Position numbers and translations under genes: made by a program. Below, one piece after another: positions 35,367 to 47,290 of a stretch of DNA of 64,000 nucleotides. The notes beneath the pieces were generated by a model. It ran no database searches. It saw only the letters and a list, made by a program, of their open reading frames with translations, and was not told where the DNA came from. How positions within the stretch are numbered: the first letter of the stretch is position 1; each line of letters starts with the position of its first letter. The DNA is from Diphasiastrum complanatum (Eukaryota; Streptophyta; Lycopodiopsida; Lycopodiales; Lycopodiaceae): contig MU832068.1 of NCBI GenBank assembly GCA_029204225.1, positions 24,950 to 88,949 of the forward strand. The letters are read 5' to 3'.

Positions 35367-36566
35367 GTTGGAGAAAGAGGGTGTGTCGTGCATGAGAAAC
35401 TAAAATAGCTCAAAAACAAATGAACACAAAAAAGAAGAGAACTTGAAACTCGAACGAGAAACGAACTCGAACAGAAAGTGTTCGTGCGTAGTGGAATGAG
35501 CTATATTACTCTTTCCCCAAGCATGACTACGCCCATCAGAAACGAACAGAACGTTAGTGATAAAAAAAAAATCACGGTCATTCTGAATACGTACCCAAAC
35601 GTTAACAAGACATCAGAAGAATAATTTGTCACGAACAGCTAGACAAATTATTTGTCGCGAATGATTTGCGAAGAGCTAGACTGAGCTCGACTGATAATCA
35701 GTCGCGAACGATTCACGAAAAGTAAGACTAAATATTAGTCATCAACAGCTAGACTAATAATAATTTGCTAAAAACATATTACCAGATTGACCAACAAGAG
35801 GGTCAAACAGAATGAAGAAAAGCATAACAATATCGACACAAATCTGAACGCAAAACAAAAGAACTATTATCAGATTAAGTATAGTAAAAAATACATGTCG
35901 ATAATGCGGTAGAGCACAAGACAATAGCGGACAAAACCACATGCTCTACAAAGCTAATTCAATCTGTAAAAAGGAATGAACCTATTACTCACAATAAAGA
36001 ATCAATGCACAAGGCATCCACTTCGTCTATCTCTGATAAGCTTTTGATGCTATTATTTTACACACACACTTGTTCTTGATCTCTTAATCACTGAATACGC
36101 AAAATGGTATTCAATATATATACACAATGTTATAGGTGTGCAGATGAAGAAAGTACAAAGTGGATGTGCTGTCTGTGTAGGAGATCATGGGTGGCTGCTG
36201 TTGTTGTCAAATTCGTTAGCACAGTTGTATGGAATGAGCGTGAAAAGGGTCGTGACGTCAGCCTTCGTTGAAATGAACATTGGTGAAGATGTGAAAAATG
36301 CATCATTCTGACGAAATGCCTTAGGATTTGATTTACAAGGTGCCTTCGCTTTTCCTAGGGCACCTTTGGCATTTTGTAAGGTAGTTTCGCCTTTTTCACC
36401 TGTCACAAAACACGTGTAAAAACACAGTGTCATGTTTTTTGCCTTTTCTTTGCCTGTGAGAATTTACTTGTATTTATGCAGACAGTGGACAACATGAGTA
36501 AAAATGCAGCATGAATGGAGACAAATTAAAATAGGATTTAGGAGAGTAGAGGAGATAAATCCAACA
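35366..36566 (-). repeat. 3' LTR of the 35.4-42.6 kb copia element
   Basis: 1201 bp, TGTTGG...CCAACA. Around 35640-35740 it has a regular run of short palindromes: GACAAATTATTTGTC (35642-35656), CGACTGATAATCAGTCG (35688-35704) and GACTAAATATTAGTC (35726-35740), spaced about 40 bp and alternating with CGCGAA/TTCACGA elements. Confidence 0.85.
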
Positions 36567-37690
36567 CCCCCCCCTTAATCTGGATCCGTGAATGCCTTGA
36601 TCTTCAGACTAAGCAATGCACAAAATTTGTTGTGTGCATTAACACTTAATGCTTTCGTGAATATATCTGCAACCATGTCATGCGTTCTACAGTACGTTAA
36701 GCTTATCTCCTTGTTGAGAACCTTGTCCTTGATGTAGTGATATCTGATTTCAATGTGCTTACTCCTAGAGTGAAATCTAGGGTTGGTCGATAAGGCAATA
36801 ACACTCTGATTATCACAGAATAAAATTGTAGGGCTGTACTAATACAGATTAATGTCTGACAGTAAATTTCTCAACCAAAATGCTTCCTTAATAGATTGAG
36901 AAGTAGCAATATATTCTATTTGGTCTGGGGACATTGGTCCTTTGACAAATGTAGGCCTGGATCCATCGGTGAGTGAGCTAATTTACAATTCATTAGATTG
37001 TATCTGTTAAGAACATTGTGAAGATACCTTTGTTGAGTGATGTAATCAGTCATCTCGCTCTGTCTCTGTGGATTTGAATGCCCAAACAGAAGTGAGCTTC
37101 ACCCAGATCAGTCATGTCGAACTCTGAAAATAGCATCTGCTTAGAATCCTTGACCAAATTGAAGAGCAACGTATCATCCACATATAAGGTGATGATAATG
37201 AAGGATTGCTGCACTGACTTAGAATAGACGTTGCAATCAGTAGTGCTTGGTTTGAATCCTTGTTCGATGAGGAATGTGTTGATCCTCTGAAACCAAACTT
37301 TGGCAGACTGTTTCAGGCCGTAAGTGCTTTGTGGAGTTTACTTACATGATTCTTCATACCTTTCAGAACGTATCCTTCAGACTGGATCATGTAGATGTCT
37401 TCTTGTATAACTCCATTCAGATAGGTTTTTTGCACATCAAGTTGATGTACTTCGAGGTCAACAGCTACAGCATAAGACAAGAGCGTTCGAATCGACGTTG
37501 GGGATCTGAGTAAATCCTCGTGCTACCAGTCTTGCCTTCCTTTGATCAATTGCTCTAGTGGCATTGTATCTGATCTTGAACATCCATTTGTAATCAATGA
37601 TATTGCAGGCAATAGGGGCTTTGACTAGTGACCACGTCTGGTTCTTGATCAGAGAGGAATACTCTCTATCCATAGCTTCTCTCCAGAGAT
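36567..37690 (-). pseudogene. Copia RNase H and second RT copy, decayed
   Basis: From about 36925 down to 36580 the minus strand encodes an RNase H end: ATSQSIKEAFWLRNLLSDIN, FCDNQSVIALSTNPRFHSRS, KHIEIRYHYIKDKVL and VADIFTKALS. Above it (37690-36925) is an RT piece with the same content as 39510-40190, including the region equivalent to KWMFKIRYNATRAIDQRKAR. RT and RNase H are joined across an internal deletion near 36925. The polypurine tract is at 36567-36577. Confidence 0.75.
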
Positions 37691-38219
37691 CAGAGTCTGG
37701 TTGGTTGAGTGCCTCTTCGACTGTCGTCGTTTCCTATATCAAGAGACATGCAGACTCAGGAGTATACCTTGTGGGTTGTGTGCGCACTCGACTTGATCTT
37801 CTGGGAGGATTCGACTCATGAACCACTCCTAGGACTTGTTATTGGGTAGCAGCAATGTCTTCATCCCATTTTTACTATTAACAAGTACAAGATATGTACT
37901 ATTTAAAGGCTCTCCCTTCTCTCTTTCTCAAAATTTAGCCACAAGGCTACTCACTTAAATCTCACAAAACTCAAGAAATAAGATCTATAATGATCTTAAA
38001 CTCAAAAAGACTTGGGAAATAAAATTTTGCACACACTATCCTCTTGGAAAAATTTGACTTGACTCTTGGAAGTGCCTATGCCTCCCTATGGGATTTAGTA
38101 CGGTTTTAGTCTCTCTCTCTAAAACTCAAAAAAGCATCATCCTCAAAGCTCACTCTCAATGAATCATGTTAGAAAGTATCAAGGATATAGCCCTTGCACA
38201 ACACTCTAGGAACACAAAT

Positions 38220-38293
38220 GGACGGGTAGCTCAGTGGTAAAGCACCCCACCGGAATGGGGCAGGTCCTAGGTTCACCAATCCCTAGCCCGACC
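38220..38293 (+). ncRNA. tRNA-like sequence in the left TRIM LTR
   Basis: It can be drawn as a cloverleaf: acceptor GGACGGG with CCCGACC (one mismatch), TA at positions 8-9, D arm starting GCTC, anticodon arm CCCCA/TGGGG, and T stem CTAGG/CCTAG. The A box is TAGCTCAGTGG and the B box reads GGTTCACCAATCC, where an extra three bases disturb the T loop. The anticodon loop has no T at position 33, so it is unlikely to be a working tRNA. It could still be a pol III promoter. Confidence 0.65.
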
Positions 38294-38439
38294 ACACACA
38301 CCAAGTGTAAAACTTTTCACATGGTATCAGATCCATGGTTGTGGGTCTGGTCTAGGTGGGCAATAGCTAAAAAGGGCTACGACTTGAGGGGGAGTGTTAG
38401 AAAGTGTCAAGGCTAGCACAACACTCTAGGAACACAAAT

Positions 38440-38516
38440 GGATGGGTAGCTCAATGGTAGAGCACCCCACCAGAATGGGGGAGGTCCTAGGTTCAATCCC
38501 TAGCCCTAGCCCGACC
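38440..38516 (+). ncRNA. tRNA-like sequence in the right TRIM LTR
   Basis: The same domain with a better B box (GGTTCAATCCC), a perfect 5-bp T stem with a 7-base loop, and an intact D stem GCTC/GAGC. A duplicated CCCTAG lengthens the 3' acceptor side. The two copies complement each other's defects, so the ancestral LTR probably carried a complete tRNA-like fold. Confidence 0.65.
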
Positions 38517-38702
38517 ACACACACCAAGTGTAGAAACTTTTCAGAATTTATAGGTTGATCAAAGATCTAACACATCAAATCTACAATGAGATAATTAGAT
38601 TTTTACAAAGCAAATCACTAGTTTCACTCTGTCAATCTTGTTTGAAACAAAAACATTGAAAAATCACATAGATATGGTGAAAGTACAACTCCAGCAGCCT
38701 CT

Positions 38703-38998
38703 CACATGTGTGGGAAGTAACTTGAACTTTACACACTAATTTGTACTCCAAATTTACAAGTAAACAATTGGTTAGACTCGCCCTGCTTCAAATTGATTTT
38801 AGGACCAATGCCTTGCACAAAATGAAGAGATTTAGACCATCATCAAAGCTCTTAGACTTGGCTCTGATACCATGTCAAAAATTAGTATAAAGGACTCATT
38901 TTGATCTAGAAAAGATCAATAAGATCGATTGGCAACTTCACTGTTGATCAATCTTCAAACTAGCATCCAAAACTAGCTTTTACTTGACAGTTTCTACA
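38703..38998 (-). repeat. Fragment of another copia LTR, primer site and leader
   Basis: The minus strand has TGGTATCAGAGCC at 38861-38873, abutting TGTCAAAAATTAG, a plausible LTR edge running to the right. The leader side carries CACATGTGTG at 38703-38712. This fragment and the TRIM both sit inside the larger copia element. The rest of 38999-39490 is unassigned. Confidence 0.45.
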
Positions 38999-39499
38999 CA
39001 TCCAAGCAAGAACAACAAAAAATAATGATCAAAGGTCTTCACACAGTTACAAGAACGCGACAAAAAATTGTTCGCAAACTATATACTTTCTTATTGGTGC
39101 ACATTATAGTAAGTCTTATGCTAGTAAGCAAGACGAGTCAAGAAGACGAAAAATACAGAATACGAATCCGCTTGCATGCGAGATAATTCTGTAATAGGAT
39201 CTGTAGATCCAAGGTCTGCTAGTAAGCGAGACACGAATTTGTGAGAGAACTGTATTTCTCTCATGCCAACGCACTACGTGGATCTGCATGCAGTGCTTGA
39301 AAGAATCAGAAAAATCAATAGATGATTTTGAAGCTGTTGTGCACATTATTATTCTAGATGATTGTATGATCTTGTATGTGAATTAGTCTGCTACTATTCA
39401 TGTGTCTGATTCGCTTGTTCATTCTAATTTTGCATCTTTGGTTTGATCTTTGTTGAATGCTACATTATTCTGTTAATGTAGATCAGCCTCCTCTTTCTG

Positions 39500-40197
39500 C
39501 TAGGTCTGGGGACATTGGTCCTTTGACAAACGTAGGTCTGGATTCATTGGTGAGTGAGCTAACTTATAGTTCATTATATTGTATCTGTCAAGAACATTGT
39601 GAAGATACCTTTGTTGAGTGATATAGATCAGTCGTCTCGCTCTGTCTCTGTGGATTTGAATGCCCAGACAGAAGTGAGCTTCACCCAAATCAGTCATGTC
39701 AAACTCAGAAAACAACATATGTTTAGAATCCTTGACCAAATTGGTATTGTTGCTGAAAAGCAATGTATCATCCATGTATAAGGTGATGATAATGAAGGAT
39801 TGTTGCACCGACTTGGAATAGATGTTGCAATCAGCAGTGCTTGGTTGGAAATCTTGTTGGATGAAAAATGTGTTGATCCTCTGAAACTGAGCTCTAGTTG
39901 ACTGTTCCAAGCCGTAAAGTGCCTTATGGAGTTTACAAAATAAGTTGTTTTCACATCACGTTGATGCACCTCGAGGTCGGCAGCTACAACATATGATAGG
40001 AGGGCTCATATCGATAAATGCTTGACTACAGGACTGAAAGTCTCACTGTAGTCTATGTTGGAGATCTGAGTGGATCCTCGTGCTACCAGTCTTGCCTTTC
40101 TTCGATCAATCGTTCCATTGGCATTGTACTTGATCTTGAAAATCCATTTGCAATCAATGATATTGCAGCCAATAGGAGCTTCGACTAGTGACCACAT
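39500..40197 (-). pseudogene. Copia RT segment, first copy
   Basis: The minus strand gives MWSLVEAPIGCNIIDCKWIF and later LYMDDTLLF (the catalytic YVDD site as YMDD), followed by DLGEAHFCLGIQIHRDRARR and SPMNPDLRLSKDQCP. It is broken by frameshifts near 39960. It joins directly to protease codons at about 40200, so integrase has been deleted. Confidence 0.75.
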
Positions 40198-41200
40198 AGG
40201 ACTTTAAAAATAGCTTAGATTGATCATTTGCAAAGCTCAATCTCACAGTACCTTCATTTTTAATAGCTTGTGTGCTATTATCGTCAAGGTCATATTTGTT
40301 GGTACTGTAGGGTGTACAGGACTCGAAATAGCCAATGAGACTGGTCATATGCTGAGTGGCACAGGAATCCAGGAACCAAGAACTGTCGTTGGATGTTCCT
40401 TGATGGCTGGTCATGAAGGCATCATGATCTACTTCTTGAATGAGTTGTGGAGCTTCTGTAGCTATATTCGACTGTCCCTTGTTGTTGTTCTTTGCTTGTA
40501 GTATCCGACAGTCTTGAATCTCGTGGTTGTTTCTCTTGTAATATCTGTAGAACAGCTTCTTCTTTGTCTGCGGATTTGACTGTTCTTTGTGTTGTGCTAA
40601 TTTTTGGTCTTGCTTTGATTGCTTCGGGCCTTTCTTCTTCTTCTGCTTAGTCGTGCTCTTGTTGGTGTACAAAGCGTCAAAATCAGTTGAGGAACTAGAG
40701 GCTTCGTTCCTCTACGTATCTTCCTGCAACAACATTGCACTGACTCTTGAAGGAGTCAGCTCTGGATGTGTCGTGATGTTCATCACCCAGTTGTCATATG
40801 ACCTTGGCAAGCTTGTAAGTAGTTGCATCACTGCGTCTTGATCGTCTATGATAGATCCGACAGCGTCCATTTGCTTCAGCAGGTTCTTGAATTGGTTGAT
40901 GTGATTCTGCAGGGAATCACCATTTGCCATCTTGAGGGAGTAAAATTTCTTCATGAGATGTAGCTTGGAAGCTATATCTCGCACTTTGATGTCTCAGACT
41001 TCTTTGGATGTCTGGGCTTCGGACACATGGTCAATCTGAGTATCCAAAATGTTGAGGATGATCAACGCAAATGCTTTGTCATCCTTCAGCTTCCATCTGA
41101 CGATTGTTACGTCACCAGCTTCGCGTTTTTCCTCTGCACCTATAACAACATCATACAATTCTTTAGCCATTAGCACAGTTCTCATCTTAAATTTCCACAG
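40154..41200 (-). pseudogene. Copia gag and protease, decayed
   Basis: Three consecutive minus-strand frames. 41185-40994 begins the Gag (MRTVLMAKELYDVVIGAEEK). 40984-40712 continues it (MKKFYSLKMANGDSLQNHIN, QLLTSLPRSYDNWVMNI). 40672-40154 holds a Lys-rich tract, a degenerate zinc knuckle LFYRYYKRNNHEIQDC (first two Cys replaced) and the protease site WFLDSCATQHMT, with DSC in place of DSG. Gag starts near 41200, about 215 bp inside the primer site. Single stops separate the frames. Confidence 0.75.
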
Positions 41201-41414
41201 ATGGTAATTGGCTCCATCAGGCTTATCATGATAGGACTGGCTTTCCCTTGAGAATCCATGTGGAAGAATAGTCTAGGTGATAGGAATAACTATCAGTGAC
41301 TTAAGTATGAAAATTTGGTGCTAAATTACAGAACAAGAAGACAATTACTCTATCGACTAGTAGAGTCTTGTTTCTGTGGAAGCTTATTAGGCTACAGAAA
41401 TAGCTCTAATACCA

Positions 41415-42636
41415 TGTTGGAAAAAGAGGAGTGAAGAAAGATAACTCGAAAAGAAACAAACACGAAAAGAAATGAACTCGAATGGAAAATGTTCGTGCAC
41501 AGCGGAATAAGCTATCTCGCTCTTTTCTCAAGCATGACTACGCCTATCAGACTCGAACATAACATTAGTGATAGAAATCATATTCGATCTGATTACGTAG
41601 CCAAACATTAAGCATCAAAACATCAAAAAGATAATTTGTCGTAAACAGCTAGACAAATTATTAGTCGTGAATTATTCACGAAGAGCTAGACTAACAATCA
41701 GTCGTGAATTAGTGGCAAAAAGCAAGACTAAATATTAGTCATGAACAGCCAGACTAATAATAATTCGTGAAGAGCAGACAACCAGATTAAGTAATTAGAA
41801 AGCCAGACAGAACGTAGAAAAGCATTGCAATACTGACACAAATTTGAACGCAGAACAAACAGAGCTGTAATCAGATTAAATATAATGAAATATACATGTC
41901 AGTAATGTAGGTGAGCACAAAACAATAGCGAACATAACCGCGTGCTCACAAAGCTAATCACGTAATCTGTAAAGGTGATGAACCTATTATTGACAATACA
42001 TCTGGAAGAAAAGAATCAATGCACGAAAGCATATACGATGTCTATCTCTGATTATCAGTGATGTTTCGTTTTATCTTCTGTTCTATTCTGATGCCGTTGT
42101 ATTAGTAGTATGAATACGCAGATGGTATTCAATGTATACATAATTTCTATAGGTGTGCAGATGAAGAAGGTACAAAAGTGGATGTGCTGTCTGTGGGAGA
42201 TCGTGGGTGGCTGCTATCATTGTCAAATCTGATTGCACAGTGCATGGGATGAGTGTGAGGAGGCCGCGATGTCAGCCTTCGCTAAAATTAACGTTGATGA
42301 AAATGCGAAAAATGCGACACTCTGACAAATGCCTTAAAAATTGATTTACAAGGTACCTACGCTTTTTTATAAGGGCACATTTGGCATTTGTAGGACACCT
42401 TTGGCATTTGTAGGGCACTGTCGTCTTTTTCGCCTGTCATAAATCATGTGTAAAAACACAGTGTCGCCTTTTTCGCCTGTGAAATCTCCAAGTAAAAATG
42501 CAGATAGTCACGTTCTTCGCTTGTCTTATTTTACATGTAAATATGCAAATTGTGCGACAACACAAGTAAAATACAACAGCATGAATGGAGGCAGATTAAC
42601 ATAGGATTTAGGAGAGTAAAGGAGATAAATCCAACA
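41415..42636 (-). repeat. 5' LTR and primer site of the 35.4-42.6 kb element
   Basis: 1222 bp, TGTTGG...CCAACA, homologous throughout to 35366-36566. The minus-strand primer site TGGTATTAGAGC occupies 41403-41414. The palindrome run is present (perfect GACTAAATATTAGTC at 41726-41740; the other two are mutated). Confidence 0.85.
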
Positions 42637-44834
42637 TCCTCCACATGTGTGAGTCTGCTCTTCATAGTTTTCAATCATTTGATCCATTGCTCTTGCTAAA
42701 ATCATAGTGTAATGCATCTAGATCAAGATCTAACACATAGAACTTGATAGATCATTGGATTTAGCAATCAATAACTCTTAATGATTGGTTTGTACAATCA
42801 TAATTGTCCTTTTTATCATAAAATTGACATGGTATCATAGCCGAGTATAAGAGTGATCTTATGATTAATAAATCTTGTGAAAATCATTGACAATGTGTTG
42901 TTTTTGAACTTTACTTGAGTGGGCGAGTTCAAGGAGAGTGGTACCTTCAATATTTTTGGTCAAGATCAATTTTTGGGCTGTTGGTGTTCTATCCACACGT
43001 GTGAAACCATACATCAACCTTCAAATCAACTTCCTTTAGTGTTTTTGGTCCAAAAATGTGCATACTATCCAAAATTCATGATTTTTGGTGCATTGCCTAG
43101 ATCTAGGTTCAATCCATTGAATGCTAATGATCAAATAGATATTTGGGTCATTGAAGCAAATAATTTTGAAGCATTAGATCAGATCTTTAAGGTTGATTTG
43201 TTCAAATCTTATGTGTGTGTGAAATATCAAGCAAAATAGTACTAGAATCAATTTTGTGAAGGAGTGAATTGCTAGGATTTTTGAGTGGATCTATTATACC
43301 ATCATCCAAGTTTGAACTAGGTTGATTGGGCCGAGATTAGAAGCTTCTTAGAAATCTAGAAATATATCTTAGATCATTCATTATCAAGAGATCTTTGTGC
43401 ATCTCATAGGCATTCATTCATAATGTCATCCATGGGTGGATATTTGCTAGAATCTAGTGAGAAACTAACTTCCACAAACTATTCCATATGGAAAGTGAGG
43501 ATGGAAGGGCTAGATTAGCCTTGCATTGCTTAAATTTGAATGTGACCCATTGAAAGTGTGAATATGGTTAGGGAGAAGTTGACTCAAGTCGAGCTTTGGC
43601 ACAAAAGATTAGGCCATCCTAATCTCCAATCAATGGAGTCCATGGCATCAAAGGAGCTAGCTCTCGGCCTATCAAAATCATTCAAGAAGTGTGCCAAAGT
43701 GAGGCATGTGGCCTTGCAAAGTCACACAAGACTTCTTACAAGAGATCTTTGACAAGATCTACTTCACCCTTGGATCTTATTCATCATATGTACATGATTT
43801 TTCTCTTGAAAGTAATGGAGGTGCTTTAATGTATGTGACTTTCATAGATGATTGTACTAGATTCACTTGGATTGAATTATTGTCTAAGAAAAGCCTTGCA
43901 TATGAAACTTTGTGAAGTTTAAGTCTCTAGTGGAAAAGCAACTTAGCTCTTGCATTAAAGTTCTAAGATGTGATAATGGAGGAGAATATATCTCCAGCAA
44001 GATGAGAGACTTTTTTGAGATCAATGACATTAAGAGAGAGCTTACTTCTTCCTACACCCCCCAACAAAATGGGGTGGCCAAGAGATAAAATAGGAGCCTT
44101 TGTGAATGTGCAAAATCTTTGAGACTTGATGCATCTCTACCCATATCTTTTTGGGGGGAAGCCATAACTTGTGCAAATTTTTTATGTAAGCCCAATGTAA
44201 AAGACTTTAAAGTTTTTGGATGTATATGTTATGTCCACATTCCTTTGGAAACTAGAAGGAAAGAAGATGCAACTTCCTTCAAAGGAATATTTGTAGGCTA
44301 TAGTAAAAATAGCAAAGGATATAGGATATTTGATCCTATTTCAAGCAAAGTAAAAGCTAGCAAGGATATCTTATTTGATGAATCTCAAAGCTACAAGATG
44401 TCTCCAAATGCATCTAATCCTTTACGTGTTGAAGATTCATGCATCATTGGAAAAGTGCCAAGAGAGTACTTAGATATGTCTCTTCTACTAGATTTTTTGG
44501 CATTCTCTATCAAGGATCTAACTTGTACTTGAGGGCATATTCGGATTTAGATTTTGCAGTAGACAAGATGGATAGGAGATCTATTTCCAATTTCCTTTGT
44601 GGAGGAGTGATATCTTGGCTTTCCAAAAAGCAAGATACAATTTCTCTTTCCTCTTGTGAAGCCAAGTACAAGGCATTGACTTTAACAACCAAAGAACTCT
44701 TATGGCTAAGAAATGTGATCTATGTGCTATCACAAAGCTTAGGGAAGGTCATTAACACATTTGTGGTTTTCCCACATGTGTGTACTTGTTGGTTTTTTCA
44801 CAACTACTCTTTACACATTTGCATTTGTTGTTGA
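42637..44834 (+). pseudogene. Copia deletion derivative, plus strand
   Basis: Starts with an LTR remnant ending AAATTGACA, then the primer site TGGTATCATAGCC (42830-42842). A leader follows, then a gag start at 43423 (MSSMGGYLLESSEKLTSTNY) cut off by a deletion. Next are the pre-integrase WHKRLGHPNLQSM (43590), the integrase core (YVTFIDDCTRFTW at 43835, RCDNGGEYISS at 43970, SYTPQQNGVAKR at 44050) and the FGCICYVH/GIFVGYSKNSKGYR segment. A second deletion leads from 44430 into RNase H (SAKRVLRYVSSTRFFGILYQ, GGVISWLSKKQDTISLSS). Stops and both deletions make it non-functional. It carries CACACGTGTG (42994) and CACATGTGTG (42642, 44773). Confidence 0.85.
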
Positions 44835-44839
44835 GGTCA

Positions 44840-46867
44840 CGTCATTTGGTAGAGTATGAGTTCTTACACTCTTCAGATGGAGTAAGAGGTTAGCTTATGA
44901 GTTAAACGAAAATGAGAGGTTTGTTTGAAGAAGAAAAAAACAAGTTTGAAAGTGCATGGAGTTAACAATCATGCCTTTCCTGTTTTTGTTCTCTAGAATC
45001 TAGCAACATTAGCTTGTTATTCTCCTATCTAATATAAAATGGTTTTTTAGGTTTATGTACAGAGTGTTTGGTACATCAACCTTCATCTTTGGCATTTTAA
45101 CTAGAGTAGCAACCAGACAAGAGACAATAGTATAAAATTATCAGCTACTTGAAGAGTTCTTACTTGTAAAAATCAACCATTCTTTATTGATTTTTTAGAT
45201 ATGCCAAAGAAACTTTGGATGCCAAGCTAACCAACACTATTGAAAGTTTTTTGAAAAACTCCAATTACAATTCTTTACCTTTCAAGTTCAAAAGTGACTA
45301 AAATTTTACTCTATATTTTATTAGAGAAATTGCAACTGCACTTCTTCTATTGTTGTAACCTTCCTATTGAGTGACTATCTAGCACTTTTATGCAATAATA
45401 TATATTATAAATCGTCTAGAAGTAGGTCAAGCCTAAACATGGAGCACATAGCTTTGAGATCGTAATAGTGCAACGACAAGCTTCCATTAGTGTGGAAGGG
45501 AGTTTTTCCCTTATACGGCTCAACTCTTGATCAATTGCACTTTTCAAGTTTAAATGCAAAACTTAAGAGCTTTTTAAGATTAACCATCTCCTTTCGTGGT
45601 CTAGTGTGGTAGCATTAATCTTAGGTTGAGTTGGCCCACCCTTGTTAGATTTCCTAAGCATGCACCCGTAGACACCTAGGCCAAAGCATTGTATAAGTCT
45701 ACAAAAGTAAGGCCATGTTTCAAACACAAGGGGAGCATAGCCCCCTTCATAGCCCCCATCTTTTCAACTCTCTTCATCTACATGTCACACACAAACGTGG
45801 TAGTTGACCTTTATTCTCCCTCCTCTATTTTATAGCAACCTACATGGTGTTCTCCCACCTAAAAAAATCAAATATAAACATCTCCTAAAAAGTACAGCCC
45901 TAATATAGTGGAGATGTCGAGAAGGGGGAGGTGGGGGTAGTGCGTGGCATGTCTACTTATCCCAACTCAGAATTTTTTATGGTGACTCATCTACCACACA
46001 AATGAATTGATATACCTCAACTTGGTGCTTCAAGGGAGCCTCCACCAACCTTTGATTAAGGGTACCCACTACCCGGCCATCTCAACTTTCAAGTGCTAGT
46101 TGGAAATAAAATGTTCCCACATCTTTACCTCAATTCAAGGACACGTGAGAGGAAAAGACCTATTTTATCTTTCAAGTAGAAGGGTAAGGCTTTCAATTGA
46201 CACTTATGACTTTCTTTCTCTCTCTAATTTTTTGCGTTCTTTGAAAGGCAAATGAATGAAGGAGCCTTTCACATGCGAACCTTGCCCTTGACAGTTTGTC
46301 GCGTCAGACAACGCTGTCAGTCGTTGTGCACACAACAACAACAACAACAACCCCGAATAACCAACAACCCCACAAATAAGATATGATATTTTGTATACAT
46401 GGAACATACCGTGTATGATTGTTGCAACACTTGATATTTGGAGCAGCCCACCAGCAGGTGGGGAGACAGCGTTGTCGATGTGAACAGCTACCTATACCTT
46501 TTGGACGACCGGCAACGAATGCTACTTTCTAGTATCCCATGTTGCTTACCATGTGGCCTTGGCTGGCAGAATTGATTTATTATGATTCAGGAAGCTACCA
46601 TGATTAACAAAAGATTATGTTTCACGTATTGGCCAGATGGGTCACTAGGTCGTGTGAAGCACTCGAAGTTGACAACGCAACGTTCAGGAATTACTTGCTT
46701 GCCAAGACTTATTCATATTCATATCCCCTTTGAAGAAAAAAAAATTGGTTGAGATCCTCTGTAACCTGTGACCTCGCACTTGAATCCTAAACTGCACGGG
46801 GAATGAAGAAAAATCTAGGAGCCATGGGCTCCAAAACTTGGCTTGGCCTAAAATTTTGTGTCTTCCA
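44840..46867. other. Intergenic DNA, nothing recognised
   Basis: No supported gene. A short (ACA)n run lies at about 46329-46350. Confidence 0.5.
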
Positions 46868-47290
46868 ATAATCTGTAGCGTGGTGAATAAGATTTTTTTC
46901 TTGTGAGTTTACATGCCCAAGTTCAAATCCCCATATGCTCATTTGAGAATATAATGTGCCCTTGTCTCGGTCATTGTTTCGAGTTGGATGAAGTTTAGAA
47001 GCCTTCCTTTCAAGAGCTTGTTGTTGCTTGGATGAAAGTTGTAAGGCGCCCTATGGGGCCTTTTTTATGCTTATTGAATATTGCCCTTGAAGGAATGTTG
47101 TTGGACAAAGTTTGAAGGTTGTCCTTCAAGGTTGTTGTTGATCCTCGGCCACGTTCAAGGCTATTTACCTTGCCCTTCGACTATGTTTACCTAGACCGCT
47201 CTTGATGCTACTGTATTGGGCCTCGAGCCCCATACGTAATTATTGTACATGTTCTCTATAGTCTCCTAGTTTCTTGTATTCGCTTAGGTT
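46868..47290 (+). mobile_element. Candidate tRNA-derived SINE
   Basis: TGTAGCGTGGTGAATAAG resembles a degenerate A box. About 35 bp later, CCCAAGTTCAAATCCCC is a good B box (GTTCAAATCC). The spacing and the words between (GTGAGTTTACATGCCC) recall plant Au-like SINEs. The body runs to a short A-run near 47298. No clear target duplication is visible, so the ends are approximate. Confidence 0.35.

Larger units (their letters stand above)
38167..38543 (+). mobile_element. TRIM (miniature LTR element) whose LTRs contain a tRNA-like sequence
   Basis: Two direct repeats of about 150 bp (38167-38321 and 38395-38543) both start TGTTAGAAAGT and end ACTTTTCA. Directly after the first is TGGTATCAGATCCATGG (38322-38338), a tRNA-iMet primer-binding site. 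Directly before the second is GAGGGGGAG (38386-38394), a polypurine tract. The internal region is only about 73 bp and codes nothing. This is the full anatomy of a TRIM, a non-autonomous LTR retrotransposon mobilised by others. Each LTR holds a tRNA-like cloverleaf with A and B boxes. Flanks GAATC and GAATT could be an imperfect target duplication. Confidence 0.8.
35366..42636 (-). mobile_element. Rearranged Ty1/copia element with both LTRs
   Basis: Two LTRs of about 1.2 kb (35366-36566 and 41415-42636) begin TGTTGG and end CCAACA. The tRNA-iMet primer site TGGTATTAGAGC lies directly inside the right (5') LTR, and a polypurine tract AAGGGGGGGGG directly inside the left (3') LTR. In between, read on the minus strand, are gag, protease, an RT segment, about 1.6 kb of foreign DNA including a TRIM, a second RT segment and RNase H. 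Integrase is missing and all frames have stops. No matching target duplication is seen (AGAGA left, TCCTC right), consistent with recombination between two copies. Confidence 0.85.

Noticed and set aside
38220-38293. Functional tRNA gene
   Set aside because: The acceptor stem has a mismatch, the anticodon loop lacks T33, the T loop is disturbed in one copy, and both copies lie inside LTRs.
43085-43120. B-box-like CTAGGTTCAATCC
   Set aside because: No A box or tRNA-like fold upstream at the right distance; it lies in a copia leader.
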